Assembly (NCBI GenBank): GCA_905221605.1
Contig: CAJNDS010000527.1
Location: forward strand, 1-64,000
Source of the DNA: Symbiodinium natans
Lineage: Eukaryota; Sar; Dinophyceae; Suessiales; Symbiodiniaceae
Reading direction: 5' to 3'
DNA: 64,000 bases
Shown here: piece after piece, positions 11,261 through 22,500 of the stretch
Layout of the letters: each line of letters opens with the position of its first letter
How positions within the stretch are numbered: the stretch's first letter is position 1
Made by a program: the position numbers and the translations under genes
The notes under the pieces: model-generated
Databases searched by the model: none
Told to the model about the DNA's origin: nothing
The model's input: only the letters and a program-made list of their open reading frames with translations

Positions 11261-14200
11261 CTACTCCAAGAGTGCCTTTGTGAAGAAGGGGTGCTGCATC
11301 GCCTCTGCCTCAGCACCGGCTGAATGATCTGAGGGGGTCTGGGTTTTAGAGGCTCCTGCTTAGGCTTTTAGGGAGCCAAGTCCCAGGCAGCTGTCACGCG
11401 CTGCTTCGGGCATAGCCTTGGCAGGGTATGCAACACAAGATCTCATCTTGTTGATGGCATGTGAGGGTTCAAGTTTCGAGGCGACCACGTGTATACCCAA
11501 GAGAAATTTCTAAGAGTGACATGGGGTGTCCTGCAACGTTGGCCTGGTAAGATGCTCACGCTGGCCTGGCAACTGTGTACCCGGCGCAAGCAAACCGCCC
11601 AGCATCTCGAAAAAACTCTCAGTGAGGCAGTACCTGCTCGAAGCCCAAGACGCAGATGAGGGAGAGGCCCGTGCGATGCAGGGAACGGTTGCAGAACAAT
11701 TCACAGCCAGAATCCTTGAGGTCTTGTCCTTTCGGCTCGTGCGGTAGCTACTTGAGTTTCACAGGACACGCTGCGACAATCACCCAAACCAACACTTCCA
11801 CTACCAGTTATCTTTACTTTTACCATTCTTATTCATAGTATTATTTTTATTACTATTATTACATACATATTATAGATGATACACCAGGGCACTTGGAGTC
11901 TGCCGGCTTGCCAATTCCAGAGCGGAAGAAGCGTCGGAGGAATCCGCGCCTTGAACCCTACACCCTTGACCCTTATGAATCCCATAAGCCCTGCAACACC
12001 CCGTAAGCCCTACAGACCCTATACCTAAGGGTGTGTACCCTATGCCAAAGGGTGGGAACCCTGTAAACCCTAGACCTAAGAGACCTTTTACACCCCAAAA
12101 CGCAACCCAGGGCTGATGTTTCGGGTGAGGAGCCAGCGTTTCTCAGTCAGGAGCTCCTGTGTGGCTGCGATCCCTCATAAACATCCCGTAACCCCCCTGC
12201 AAAAGCCCTTGTAAAGCCCACGCCCTAGGGCTTAGGGATCAGACTCAGGGTTTGTGGCTCGGAGTTTAACTCCCTACACGTCACGGCATGTCCAAGGATG
12301 AATTTTGGGCTGAAGCATCTGGGCAGGTGAGCTCAGGCATCGGCTCATCCCCCTGCTCCTTGTGGGCTTTGGCGCTGGAAATCTGCGACAGGTCGAAGGT
12401 TTCAGGGTTTGGCTGAGAGGGGCTGGCATCAAGGCCCACCATTCCAAGAGTCTCAAAAGCCCTGGCCGGTCTGCCTTGGCACTCACATAGGTCCGGTAGT
12501 TCGGAAGCTTGCACAAACCTGGCCATGTCCTCAGCGGCAGTCGCTAAGCCATGCCTACGTTCAGTTCTACAGGCAAGCGCGCTCCCAGAAAAACCTAGCA
12601 TTTAGGGCTGTTTAACGTCAAACAACCCTGAAGCCTAAAGGGTTCTTTAACGTTAAAAAGCCCTCAAGGCCAGTGTAGTAGGCTTTCGACTCATCGGTGG
12701 GCTTGCCCATGATGGAGAAGATCTCTTCGACATATGCCAGAACAGTCCTTCGTGCGTCCACCGGAATTTGCTCCTTGTGACCGGTCCTAGTGTCCCCTGA
12801 TCTTGCAAGAACTGCTTTGCTAGAGCACAGGCTGCGCCCCGCAAAGCCCGTGTCTAAGCTCGCCACTTGTTGGGATTTTCTGGGTCTCCACCAAAGAACG
12901 GCTGTCGTCGGCCTGTTTGGCAAAGAAGGATCCTTGGAAGCGTGAAGAGTCTGCGATGGGCTGATCTAGAATCCCAACACAACCCCAAATACCGAAATCG
13001 AAGTCCGTGAGAATTGAAGGCTGTAAGGGCCTGGCTCTGCCAAGATACACCCAACAGACCAGATGTCCAAGCCAGGGCCATAGTGCCTGTCCTCAGTAAG
13101 AAGCTCTGCAAGCAAATCATCTTCGCGTTGGTGTTGCCAACTGTGGTAGTGTATCTGATCTGCCAAGCAGGGTGCCTGAAAGCTCTGGGGGCAAAGCAGC
13201 GGCACGCCAATCACCACAACACGGCACAACCTCTTCCCCCTTCCCTAGACCCTCCTAAGCCTGGGCCTAGCTGTTGCCGCAGGGGCTCGCCCATCAGAAG
13301 CTCGATGGCGCCTGGGCTCCATCAAAGCGTCGCCGAAACAAAGCTGTCATGTGGGGATTGCTCAAAGTACTGGGCCCTTCTTCAAAGATTTCGCCCTAAA
13401 CTGCTCAGGAACAATATTGTATAGCAGATGTCGGCAACTACCAGTGCTGAATGGAACCAGCAAGGCCGTGTTGATTGCATGATCTATCGACTTGCTGTCA
13501 TCGGGCCCTGAAACGGTGAGCTCTAAGCTTGCAGGCGATAAGGCAGCGAGACGATCATCATGGGAGGCTCCAGTCCCTGAGCACGAGCAACCGTTTGGAA
13601 ATCAAGACAGAAGCGCGCTGGAGGCTCTGTTCCCACAGCTAAGTTCGGCGCCTTGGCCGAAACGAAGCCGAAACCATCGTCCTTCAAAGCTGCCCCCACG
13701 AATTTACGCGGCTCTGCACTACGCCACGATGCGCGTCTGCGCTGCCCAAACGCACATACGCAGCGCACTGGCAAAGGTACATGTCTTCCGGTGAGGCAAT
13801 TGGGTAGGAGTGTGTTTAACTTATGGTTGTGAGTGTCAGGAACTGAACTAGACAAGACCCACGGCTGGACGATTGGCTCGACTCCTGGCCGAAAGCCACG
13901 CGAGAGATCCCAAAGTCGCAAACTTTGATCTCGCCGGAGGTGTTGAACCTCACTCGGCCGTGGCGAAGAGGACTTTGGAGTTCGGGGGCTTCAGGTCCCC
14001 CGGGGGCCCCCTAAATCCTAAACCCTAAACCCCAAACCCTAAACCCCAAACCCGCGATCGTGGTTTTAAGTGTAGTTCAATGCTCCGAGGAGTCAGCAGG
14101 ACGTTCTTGGTAGCCAAATCCCGGTGCAAGATGCCTGGTGCTGAGCCAGAACTCCCAAATCGGGAACTCTATGGCTCTATGCTGCTTAACCCTAAACCCT

Positions 14201-16796
14201 AAACCGTAAACCCGAAACCTCAAAGCTTGCAGCAATCTAGATTCTTGATGCTGGGCCATGCTGGACCTCGCCACTCCCGAAGATAAGTGGAGCTAGACGC
14301 CGACTGCAACACATGTCTACGGCAGCTAGATGTCAAGGCTCAACGAACTTTAGAGAGCCAACGTTGCAAAGCTGCCTTTTCGGTGTTACAGGAACATGGG
14401 CACCTTTCAGGACAAGCATCGCACCTTGTCTTCCCTGGTTCGCACCCTTTGTTGGCAGCCTTCGCCTTTCAACCCTGAAGCATTTCAACTCGTCGACCTC
14501 TCCATTGCCGCGAGGCCTCGCTGATGCAGGTGGCCTGTGGCATCCAGGACCTGCCACTCGGAATGGGATCCATGCATGAAGAAATGCGCAGGCAGCCAGG
14601 AGGCAGGAATCCAACTCCCTCCCCCTCCCCTTCACACGAATCTGGAAGTCCTAAACAAAAAGGCCGCGAACCCGGCCGAATGAAGCACTGCTCTCAAAGC
14701 CCGCCTGTCGAATAATGTACTTGATCTCGCTGAAGGACAGGTCGTGCTTCGGCGAATGAATCAGTTCCAGTAAAGACGCCTGACCTTCGTGTCGCAGCCA
14801 ACTAGCTGTAGCTACCGAATCTGCTCGGAATGCTCAAGACAATCGCGAGATTTGCCATAAGATATGCCTCGGCACAGATACTTACGAAGCAGCCTTCGTT
14901 CATTTCTGACAAGGGCTCGGTTGAAAGGGCGTTAGCTCCTGTCTTTCCAAGTCCCAAGAGTCTCCTGAACCATGATTCCTAAGCCCCTAAGCCTCCCCAA
15001 GCCCCCTGAAACCTGAACCTCAGTGTCCGCCAAGATCCGGGCAAAACTCCATCACGATCAGGGGGTCACCTCCCGTGGTGTGGGCGATCTCGTGCATCTG
15101 CACCTGACAGGGCATCTTAAGGCTTAGAAAGGGTTGCATGCGGGGGGTGGTGGGGGGGGGGGGGGGGTTATGGAAAGCTTCAAACGATTTTAAGGGTTTG
15201 AGGGCTTGGTGAGGCTCTTTGCTCACCCTAAACCCTAAACCCTAAGCCCTAAGCACTAAACCCTAAACCCTAAACAGCCCTAACCCTAAACCCTAAACCC
15301 TAAACCCTAAACCCTAAACCCTAAACCCTAAACCCTAAACCCTAAACCCTAAACCCTAAACCCTAACACTAAACCCTAAACCCTAAACCCTAAACCCTAA
15401 ACCCTAAACCCTAAACCCTAAACCCTAAACCCTAAACCCTAAACCCTAAACCCTAAACCCTAAACCCTAAACCCTAAACCCTAAACCCTAAACCTAAACC
15501 CTAAACCCTAAACACTAAACCCTAAACCCTAAATCCTAAACCCTAAACCCTAAACTTCCCCACCCTCCCCCCAAAGCCTGCAGCCCTGAGCCTGCTGAGA
15601 CCCCCGGCGATGTTCTCGTGCCGGACGCTCCGTAGGATGCTGATCTCTCGCCTGAAAATTCGGGTTTAGGGTTTAGGGTTTAGGGTTTAGGGTTTAGGTT
15701 TTAGGGTTTAGGGTTTAGGGTTTAGGACTTCGGGTTTAGGAGACATTTTGGAGAACAGTGGGAACTTGGGCAAACTGCAGCTTTTCAGAGACATTTTGGG
15801 TGCAGAGACAGCTACGGTGCAGCCAGAAAAGCAGCCAAAGGCTGAGATCCAGGCAGCAAACTAAGAGGAAATCCGCCCCAAACGGGGTCTTCCTTCCTCG
15901 ACCTTGGACACCCCCAAAGCCAGTAACCCAAAACCCTAAACCCTATAAACCCTAGACCCACGTACTCAGCACTGGAACTCGGCCGGCGCGGAATCGGGGC
16001 GCGGCGCTGCTTTGATCGCAACTATCTCTTTGGTCTCAGTGTTCTCTGCTTTGAAAACCTCAACAAAACCAAGCTTAGGGTTTAGGGTTTAGGGTTTAGG
16101 GTTTAGGGTTTAGGGTTTAGGGTTTAGGGTTTAGGGTTTAGGGTTTAGGGTTTAGGGTTTAGGGTTTAGGGTTTAGGGTTTAGGGTTTAGGGTCTAGGGT
16201 TTAGGGTTTAGGGTTTAGAGGTTTAAGGTTCGAAAGCATACGTACTCAGTAACGACAGCCGCAAATGTCAGGGAACGCGAGAGCTTTAGAACTCGAGGGA
16301 ATGATGCGACTCGGCGACAGATCTTGCTTGTGATGTTCCCCCTCATACTCACAATCCTCACTAGAAATTATTGTACCCCTATTCGAATCCCTATTAAGGA
16401 CTGTTGGTATAAGGGGGAACATCCCAAGATCTTGCCCAAGACCCAGAGGCGCAATGTGGCTGCGCAATGTGGCTTGGTGGCGGGCACTTCCGTAGGCTCC
16501 AACGCCGACCTCGTGGAGGCACCGACTTTAACAAAGCCGCAGTGGGCTTAAGAGGGCTTCAATTTAGGTTTCGAAGCATTGTTGCTAATCACGATGGATT
16601 GTTTGGATTCCCCAACCCCCAACATTTGCACCCCATGACTCTTCCATGGCTTATCTAGGGCTTGCACCTGTGTTTCAGGGATTGGCCCAGAAAGTAACAT
16701 GAGTCAGCCCGGCCGGGCCTTTTCGATCTTGCGGTACTTCTCCGCGGCAGGGGAAGCGCCTTCACCGGAAGCTGCTGTGGGCCCAGCTGGGGGCAT
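11261..16796 (-). CDS. CDK10/11-like serine/threonine protein kinase (CMGC), at least 14 exons
   Basis: Exons (minus, approximate): 16796-16719 (ATG, ends EKYRKIEK), 16509-16486 (Gly loop VGVGAYGS), 16058-about 15990 (VFKAENTETKEIVAIKAA, catalytic Lys), 15651-about 15607 (REISILRSVRHENIAG, helix C Glu), 15103-about 15023 (PLIVMEFCPDLGG, hinge), 14779-14705 (DLSFSEIKYIIRQ), 14140-about 14085 (GILHRDLATKNVLL, catalytic loop), about 13955-13885 (GEIKVCDFGISR, DFG), 13311-about 13272 (AIELLMGEPL), 13091-13036 (HYGPGLDIWSVGCILAE), 12724-12691 (IFSIMGKPTDE), 12529-about 12475 (TWPGLCKLPNYRTY), 11441-11377 (LCPKQRVTAAWDL), 11302-11261 (AMQHPFFTKALLE, TAG). Many joins are in exact phase with GC/GT donors. 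All kinase subdomains appear in order except the APE-type activation-segment exon. HRDLATKN lacks the usual Lys of HRDLKxxN. CDK10/11 affinity rests on the hinge and DLSFSEIK region. Confidence 0.92.
13985..14062 (-). other. intronic CCCTAAA words beside the DFG exon
   Basis: A short run of CCCTAAA/CCCCAAA lies in the kinase intron between the catalytic-loop and DFG exons. A DLKPPN-like reading near 14008 was considered but is not needed for the kinase. Confidence 0.4.
15146..15168. repeat. poly-G tract
   Basis: Run of G interrupted by T, in the kinase intron upstream of the hinge exon. Confidence 0.85.
15228..15556 (-). repeat. longest telomere-like array (CCCTAAA), intronic
   Basis: About 45 units of CCCTAAA with a few single-base variants. 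It lies inside the kinase intron between the helix-C exon (15651) and the hinge exon (15103), so it is interstitial, not a chromosome end. Confidence 0.97.
15662..15726 (+). repeat. telomere-like TTTAGGG array, intronic
   Basis: About nine units; one edge is about 10 bp from the acceptor of the kinase helix-C exon (exon start 15651). Its orientation is opposite to the 15228-15556 array. Confidence 0.95.
16075..16222 (+). repeat. telomere-like TTTAGGG array, intronic
   Basis: About 21 units in the kinase intron; one edge is about 17 bp from the acceptor of the VAIK exon (exon start 16058). Confidence 0.96.
16327..16428. mobile_element. 102-bp MITE with 22-bp inverted ends and a 6-bp target duplication
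   Basis: Left end CTTGTGATGTTCCCCCTCAT and right end (complement) CTTGGGATGTTCCCCCTTAT match at all but a couple of positions and continue AC. The direct repeat ATCTTG flanks it at 16321-16326 and 16429-16434. It sits in the first-loop intron of the kinase gene. Confidence 0.82.
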
Positions 16797-16799
16797 TGG

Positions 16800-17150
16800 A
16801 GAATAACAGGTCCCCTGAAGAACCCCAAGCCTATTTTCTTGGATATTTTACATAAGAGACAGCAGTAAGGAGTTCTTTCTGACAAGCCTCGAAATGGTAG
16901 GCTTGTGGGTTCTCAAGGCAGGGCGTTTGTGAATTTCCTTCTTTTGGGCCTTGACAGGGGGTCGGGGTGTGTTCTTCTTATGAACACGACCCCTCCCCAC
17001 GAAGGACCTGCCCCACCAGACTGAGCCTGCGACTCTTGTGGATTTGTGGTTGCAAGGCTTTAGGCAGTTCGAGGCTGCAAGGCTTTAGAATATGTGTATA
17101 TCTTTGTATAGAAAGATCTGTTTGAGGGTTATTTAAGAGAGAGGAGGGGT
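16800..17150. other. region upstream of the kinase start; nothing recognised
   Basis: This should hold the kinase promoter or 5' leader. No TATA box or other known motif stands out. Confidence 0.35.
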
Positions 17151-17164
17151 TTTAAGGTTTATCA

Positions 17165-17270
17165 TAGGGCTTGGGATACTCGAGGTCATCAAAACCATCA
17201 ACATCACCGATGCGCACGTGGTAGATGATAACACCCCAGCCATCAGCCCTGCAGCCCCTAAAGACCAAAT
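17165..17270 (-). CDS. exon-like fragment, unidentified
   Basis: After an AG acceptor the minus strand reads ADGWGVIIYHVRIGDVDGFD. The plus strand also has an open reading (NITDAHVVDDNTPA), so strand is not certain. It lies between the kinase and glnT genes. Confidence 0.3.
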
Positions 17271-17816
17271 CCCGGCTTTCAAGCCCTATAAATCTCATTA
17301 CAAGGATGATCGTTATCATACTCGTGCTCAGCATTCTTGGTACTATCTTCCTATCTTCGTATCTTCGTATATTCGGAGGTTCATATATTCTTATTCTTTC
17401 TACTCTAAATCCTTAACCCTAAACCCTAAACCTCAGTGGAGCTGAGCCCCAGGCCGAAGCCACACACAAAAGGTGAGGGCGTAGGCGTAGGTAGTGGCGT
17501 CGGGAGGGTCTCTTCGGGCCTGCTTCAAGGGTTTAGGGGGATGGTTAGGGTTGTGGGTTCAAAGCTTAGGGTTTAGAGTTTGGGGTTAAGGGTTCGGCTT
17601 GACATCCGGATGCGAAGCCAACGCCCGGGACTCCTTCAGAAGAGTACTTGCAGCCGAACCATATAGCCAAATACAAGGTATCCCGAAAGGCGGAGCATAT
17701 GGTCAACACCCCAGTTTTTTCAGGTTGCGATTTCCAGGTCTCTCTGCGCGCATGCCCACGCAGTTGGATTCTCGTCACTTCGTGGCTTAGTGTTCAGAAT
17801 GTAATTACAGTAGGTG

Positions 17817-17890
17817 CCCTCTCCTGATTGCATCTGTCAGCTTGCGGAGCCCTGTCTCTGCAAGCGCTTGCCTCGATCGCTTTCCATTCG
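17817..17890 (-). CDS. exon-like fragment, unidentified
   Basis: The minus strand reads RQALAETGLRKLTDAIRRG after an AG acceptor. It is on the same strand as the flanking genes. No family was recognised; two long open frames on the plus strand overlap it. Confidence 0.25.
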
Positions 17891-18499
17891 ACGAGGCCAC
17901 AGCAGAGATTCCGGGCGGCGCGCATCGAGCGGCTCGCTTCTGGCAGGCTTGGAAAAGGGTCTCTTTAAATCCAGCTATCAGCGGAACTCCTGCAAATGGA
18001 AGTCATTCCAACATGCAAAGACTGCTGCAGGGCACCCAAGCCAAGGCTATACACCCACTAGAACCTTCGATTCAAGTCTTCCCCTGGGCGGCTTTATCAG
18101 AAAAATTACAGATGAAATCGCCGAGCTCCGGACCTCAGGCGTCAAGAGGGGGGAGTCGTCCTGGCGCGCGGTTGGCCACAAGAAGCTGCCCCAAAGAACA
18201 GTGCCATGTGGCCTTCAAATGGCATGGTCGGCTCCTAGAACAAGAGCTTGTGAACCACTATTATGCCCACACCCCCACCCAGAATGCGATAATCCTTACT
18301 GCAGGAACGCCTCCCCAAAACGGGCAGCCCTCTCTTCGCGCAGCCACATAGCAAGGCTTCACGGCCGGAAGACTCTTGAAACTCAGCCCGGTTGGCCATG
18401 TTCAGCCAATGACCCGTCAAGCTGTGAGGCCTGCGAGCGCAGTGTCGAGGACCCTAAACAGTCAACACGAACCAGCCTCCATCTGCTGTGATTTCTTGG

Positions 18500-19540
18500 A
18501 CACATAGACACAGCCCACTATGCGTTGAGTAAAACAAGCGATTCTCCCACCCTCTGATACCGAAATGAGCCCGCCCTCTGAAGCGCACCCCACACCAGGT
18601 TACCAGCCCTGCGAGGAGCCTCTTGTCAAAATGGGCAACCTCAGTATGGATTGTCGTTGTTATGCCGAGGGTTGAGTTTGGGGTTCGTTAGGGCCTAGGC
18701 GTTCATTAGGGGGTTTAAGGGAAAGGCTTAGGGTTTATAGGGTTTAGAGTTTAGGATCTGTGGACTCTGCAGGTGAGGTGAAGACCTAAACACTTGTGAG
18801 CGACATGCCGCCAGCACTGCATAGCTTCGGAAGGACCGCGAAGAATCACCCTCAACCCTGAACCGTCACAGGTTAACCCTACACCCTAAACCTAAACCCG
18901 AAACCCGAAACCATAAGCCCTAAACCCTAAAACGGCGAGTCTCAGCACATGAGGCTTGGACACGTCCTGAAAGGCAGGGCCGGGTGGCAAGACCATGTTC
19001 TCTCGGCACCTATTTTCTGAGCTCCGCTGCTCCATTGTTAGCGCCTTGTAGAGTCATACGGCTTAGCCTCATGGTGCTGCTCATTAATTAATACGAATCC
19101 TAAGCGGGTGATAGGTAAGCAGAATTAAACCCCCCTGACTTTGGAGGGAGGGCTAGCTAGGTCTGCCGGTTCATGGTTTGCGGATGTGTCCATATGTGTC
19201 CATTGCAAGCTGGAAGCATAAGCGCAACAAAATAGGCAGCCCTGCAGAGAACCAAGGTGTAACATGGTGTAACGTGTGGGGGTCAGGCCCCAACTATCAG
19301 CATGCTGTGCATTTTTGACCCTCGGCCCGGCAACTGATACCTAACTACTGAAATCGATCTCAAGCTGGCTGACCTCTCGGGCTTCCAGAAGTTCAAAGTT
19401 ACACCTCAGCGGCGTCGGCAAAATACACCTCCGAGCGCCGGCTTGGTCGACCTACCCTACGGCCACACGGCATCGTACGGCCCTACATCACTACCACTGA
19501 ACGGCTGGAACCGCTCGAACTGCCAATCCGCAGTCGAGAC
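18500..19540. other. glnT downstream region; no gene recognised
   Basis: Telomere-like words occur near 18720-18760 and 18870-18930; the rest has no convincing exon. It should contain the 3' end signals of glnT, none of which are recognisable. Confidence 0.4.
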
Positions 19541-19552
19541 AGTCGTGGCGCT

Positions 19553-22500
19553 CTAGCAGTTCACGGTTCTGTCCACTTCAAAGCTGGACAGGTGAGCCAT
19601 GAACTCAGCCCACTCCTTAGAAACACTTGCAATACCACATGTCTCGCTCGCTGCCTCGCTGGGCACAGCCATGCTGAGTCTTGCGAAGCAAGGCAACAAG
19701 AGAAACAAGCCATGCAAAGCCACGCCGCGAGCTTCTGAAGCTTCAAGAAAGCCACCATGAAGTCCTCGCAGCTTGCAGCCATTGATATAACCGCCAACCC
19801 GAAATCCTGGACAGGCAGAAAACCTTCCACGAACCCCCCTAAACCCTTGAACCCCAAGCCCCGAAACCCCTGACCCTAAACAAATCCCTGAACCCTAAAC
19901 ATCCCTGAACCATACCTAAACCCTAAACATCCCTAAACCCTAAACATCCCTGAACATCGCTAATTCCTAAAGCCATGTTCCCAGTCCTCCCCGAGACTGG
20001 CTGCGAGATCTTTGTCGGCCTCTAGCTCCCGGATGGCATCCAAAAGGTTCCTCCATGAACCAAGGTTTAGGTTTAGGGTTTAGGGTTTAGGGTTTAGGGT
20101 TTAGGGTTTAGGGTTTAGGGTTTAGGGTTTAGGGTTTAGGGTTTAGGGTTTAGGGTTTAGGGTTTAGGGTTTAGGGTTTAGGGTTTAGGGCTTAGGGTTT
20201 ACGGTTTAGGGTTTTTGAACCCGACAGCCCTGAGCCATGTTCAGCTTGCGAGTGCCGGGAAGTATTCAAAAACCGCCCTCCGGCAGTCCTAGGAAGTGAA
20301 GCGATGTTCTTCAGCTCCGGCGCCCCATCAGGAATCTCCTGCATGGAGGGCTTCGGGTGTATGGGAGCGGGGCAGCCTCCTGGGCGGAGTTACGCCCCCC
20401 CCCCCCCCCACATCTTGACAACACCTGTCCCCTTGACTGAGGCACGGGCATACATGTTCACGGAGGATGGAAAGTAGCAGCCCTGAGGGTCTGCTTTCCT
20501 TGGAAGAACGCAGCTAGCTATTCGAGGTGGCTTCGGTGGGAGGGGAATGGGCGAATTTTGGCACTGCATGCCTAAGCGCCAAGTGTCGTGTCCATACCCC
20601 ACATACCAGCTGCCATCATGGTGGCTTGCAGTAAGTAGGGGTTCGCCTTGGCAGAGTGCTGAAGGGGTGGGACCACACGCTGTTGAACAGCAAGGTTTGT
20701 AGTGCATAGTTCGGTTCGGAGTGGCCCTGGTCGAAGCCCTAAACCCTAAACCCTAAACCCTCAACTCTCAACCCTAAACCCTAAACCCTAAACCCTAAAC
20801 CCTAAACCCTAAACCCTAAACCCCAAACCCTAAACCCTAAACCCTAAACCCTAAACCCTAAACCCTAAACCCTAAACCCTAAACCCTAAACCCTAAACCC
20901 TCCCGCCCCCCCTCAAAGCTCTATTGGGGTAGGCGGGCGCAGTCGAGCGCTCAGCGAGACCAGGGCAGGCTCTGCTGGGCTGCAGAGCCTGCCAACCGCA
21001 CCCCTGAGGGGTCGCCAAGCTAGAGTCGCCTAGCATAGTCACTATAGATATTGTATAACCCTAAAACCCTCGAGAGGAGTCCTTTGCCTTTAAAACCTGG
21101 CCCTGGCCCTGGCGCCCTGGCCCTGGGCCCTGGCGCCCTGGCCCTGGCCCTGGCCCTGCCCTGGGTCTGGCCCTGGCCCTGGCCTGGTCCTGGGCGCAGC
21201 CAGCTGGCCCTGCCCTGACCTGGTCCTGGCCCTGCAACCCAACCTTCCCAATCCAAGCCCTTCCTGAAAATAATCGGCGTGTCTGTCTGTGCAACCTCTT
21301 CTTTGCTATGAGAGGGCCCTTCGGCCCAGACTGTCCCCTCGCGCAAACCTGAAGGGGAGTCCTTTGCCTTATGGCCCCAAGTGACCCGCAACCTGCAACC
21401 TGTTCACGCCTGAGTTTTCTGCGAGAGGGCCCTTGGGCCCAGACCGTCCCCTTCGCGTAAACCTGAAGGGGAGTCCTTTGCCTTATGGCCCCAAGAAAAC
21501 CCAGAAGGCCAGTCACTAAAGGCTTGGGCTGTTCTAACTAGTTTCAGAATCCTCTAAGAATGTTCGACGTGTGATTTTGAATGGTTGCCTTAGTTTGGGC
21601 TGGCTCCGGCTCGGTTTCGCGGATTTTGAATGGCTGGCTTGGCTTTGGCTGGCTCCGGTTTGGTTTCGCAGTGAGTTGTGATAGGGTGGCCTTGGGGTGG
21701 GCATGTCTTCACACTATTGCGTTCAGCTGACCCGTGCTACACCCTAAACCCTAAACCCTAAACCCTAAACCCTAAACCCTAAACCCTAAACCCTAAACCC
21801 TAAACCCTAAACCCTAAACCCTAAACCCTAAACAGCCCCAGACGCGTCCTACCAGCCTTACCAAGAGGCGGCTCCATCTGCGAGCCGGAGCTCGAACCGA
21901 TCGCCCTCCGGAATTCGCACCTTACAATGGCGCGGGTTTCGTGGCTTCAGCCTTCGGCTTTGCAACTTAGGGTTTAGGGTTTAGGGTTTAGGGTTTAGGG
22001 TTTAGGGTTTAGGGTTTAGGGTTTAGGGTTTAGGGTTTAGGGTTTAGGGTTTAGGGTTAAGGGTCGAGGCATTTTGCGGATTTAGGGCTTCTTGGGTTGA
22101 GGGTTTAGGGTATTGGGACAGGAGGGACTGCAGGAGCTTTCATCTCAACTGTATTTTTCTACGACTTCTACGGCATCGGGATACGGTCTCCGCGGCAGCC
22201 ATGAGTAGATGGCTCTGCCACATCTGATCATATCAGGCTGTATTCTAATGTTTCAGAAGCTGGAGCCAAAAGTATTCAAATTCCAAAGTCGAAAGAAAGC
22301 ATGTGACAAGATCAAGGTCGCCGAGCTTCCATGTGACTACGGTTGTTGCCGCTCCATGAGACGCCTCAGTTCTGCAAGAGATGCCTTCGCCAGGACTCCC
22401 AATAAAGACTCTACATGTATAACCTATACACGCCTGCATGAATTCTACAAGCCCTAGCACTCTGGCTACGAACCCAAAACCCAAAACCCAAAACCCAAAA

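Noticed and set aside
15228-15556. True chromosome end or subtelomere
   Set aside because: Kinase exons flank the array on both sides in one gene order, and similar arrays occur in both orientations across 64 kb.
17814-18491. 225-codon plus-strand frame with a second 169-codon frame overlapping it
   Set aside because: Both start on weak codons or without context, recognise no family, and lie opposite to the local gene direction; kept only as open sequence.
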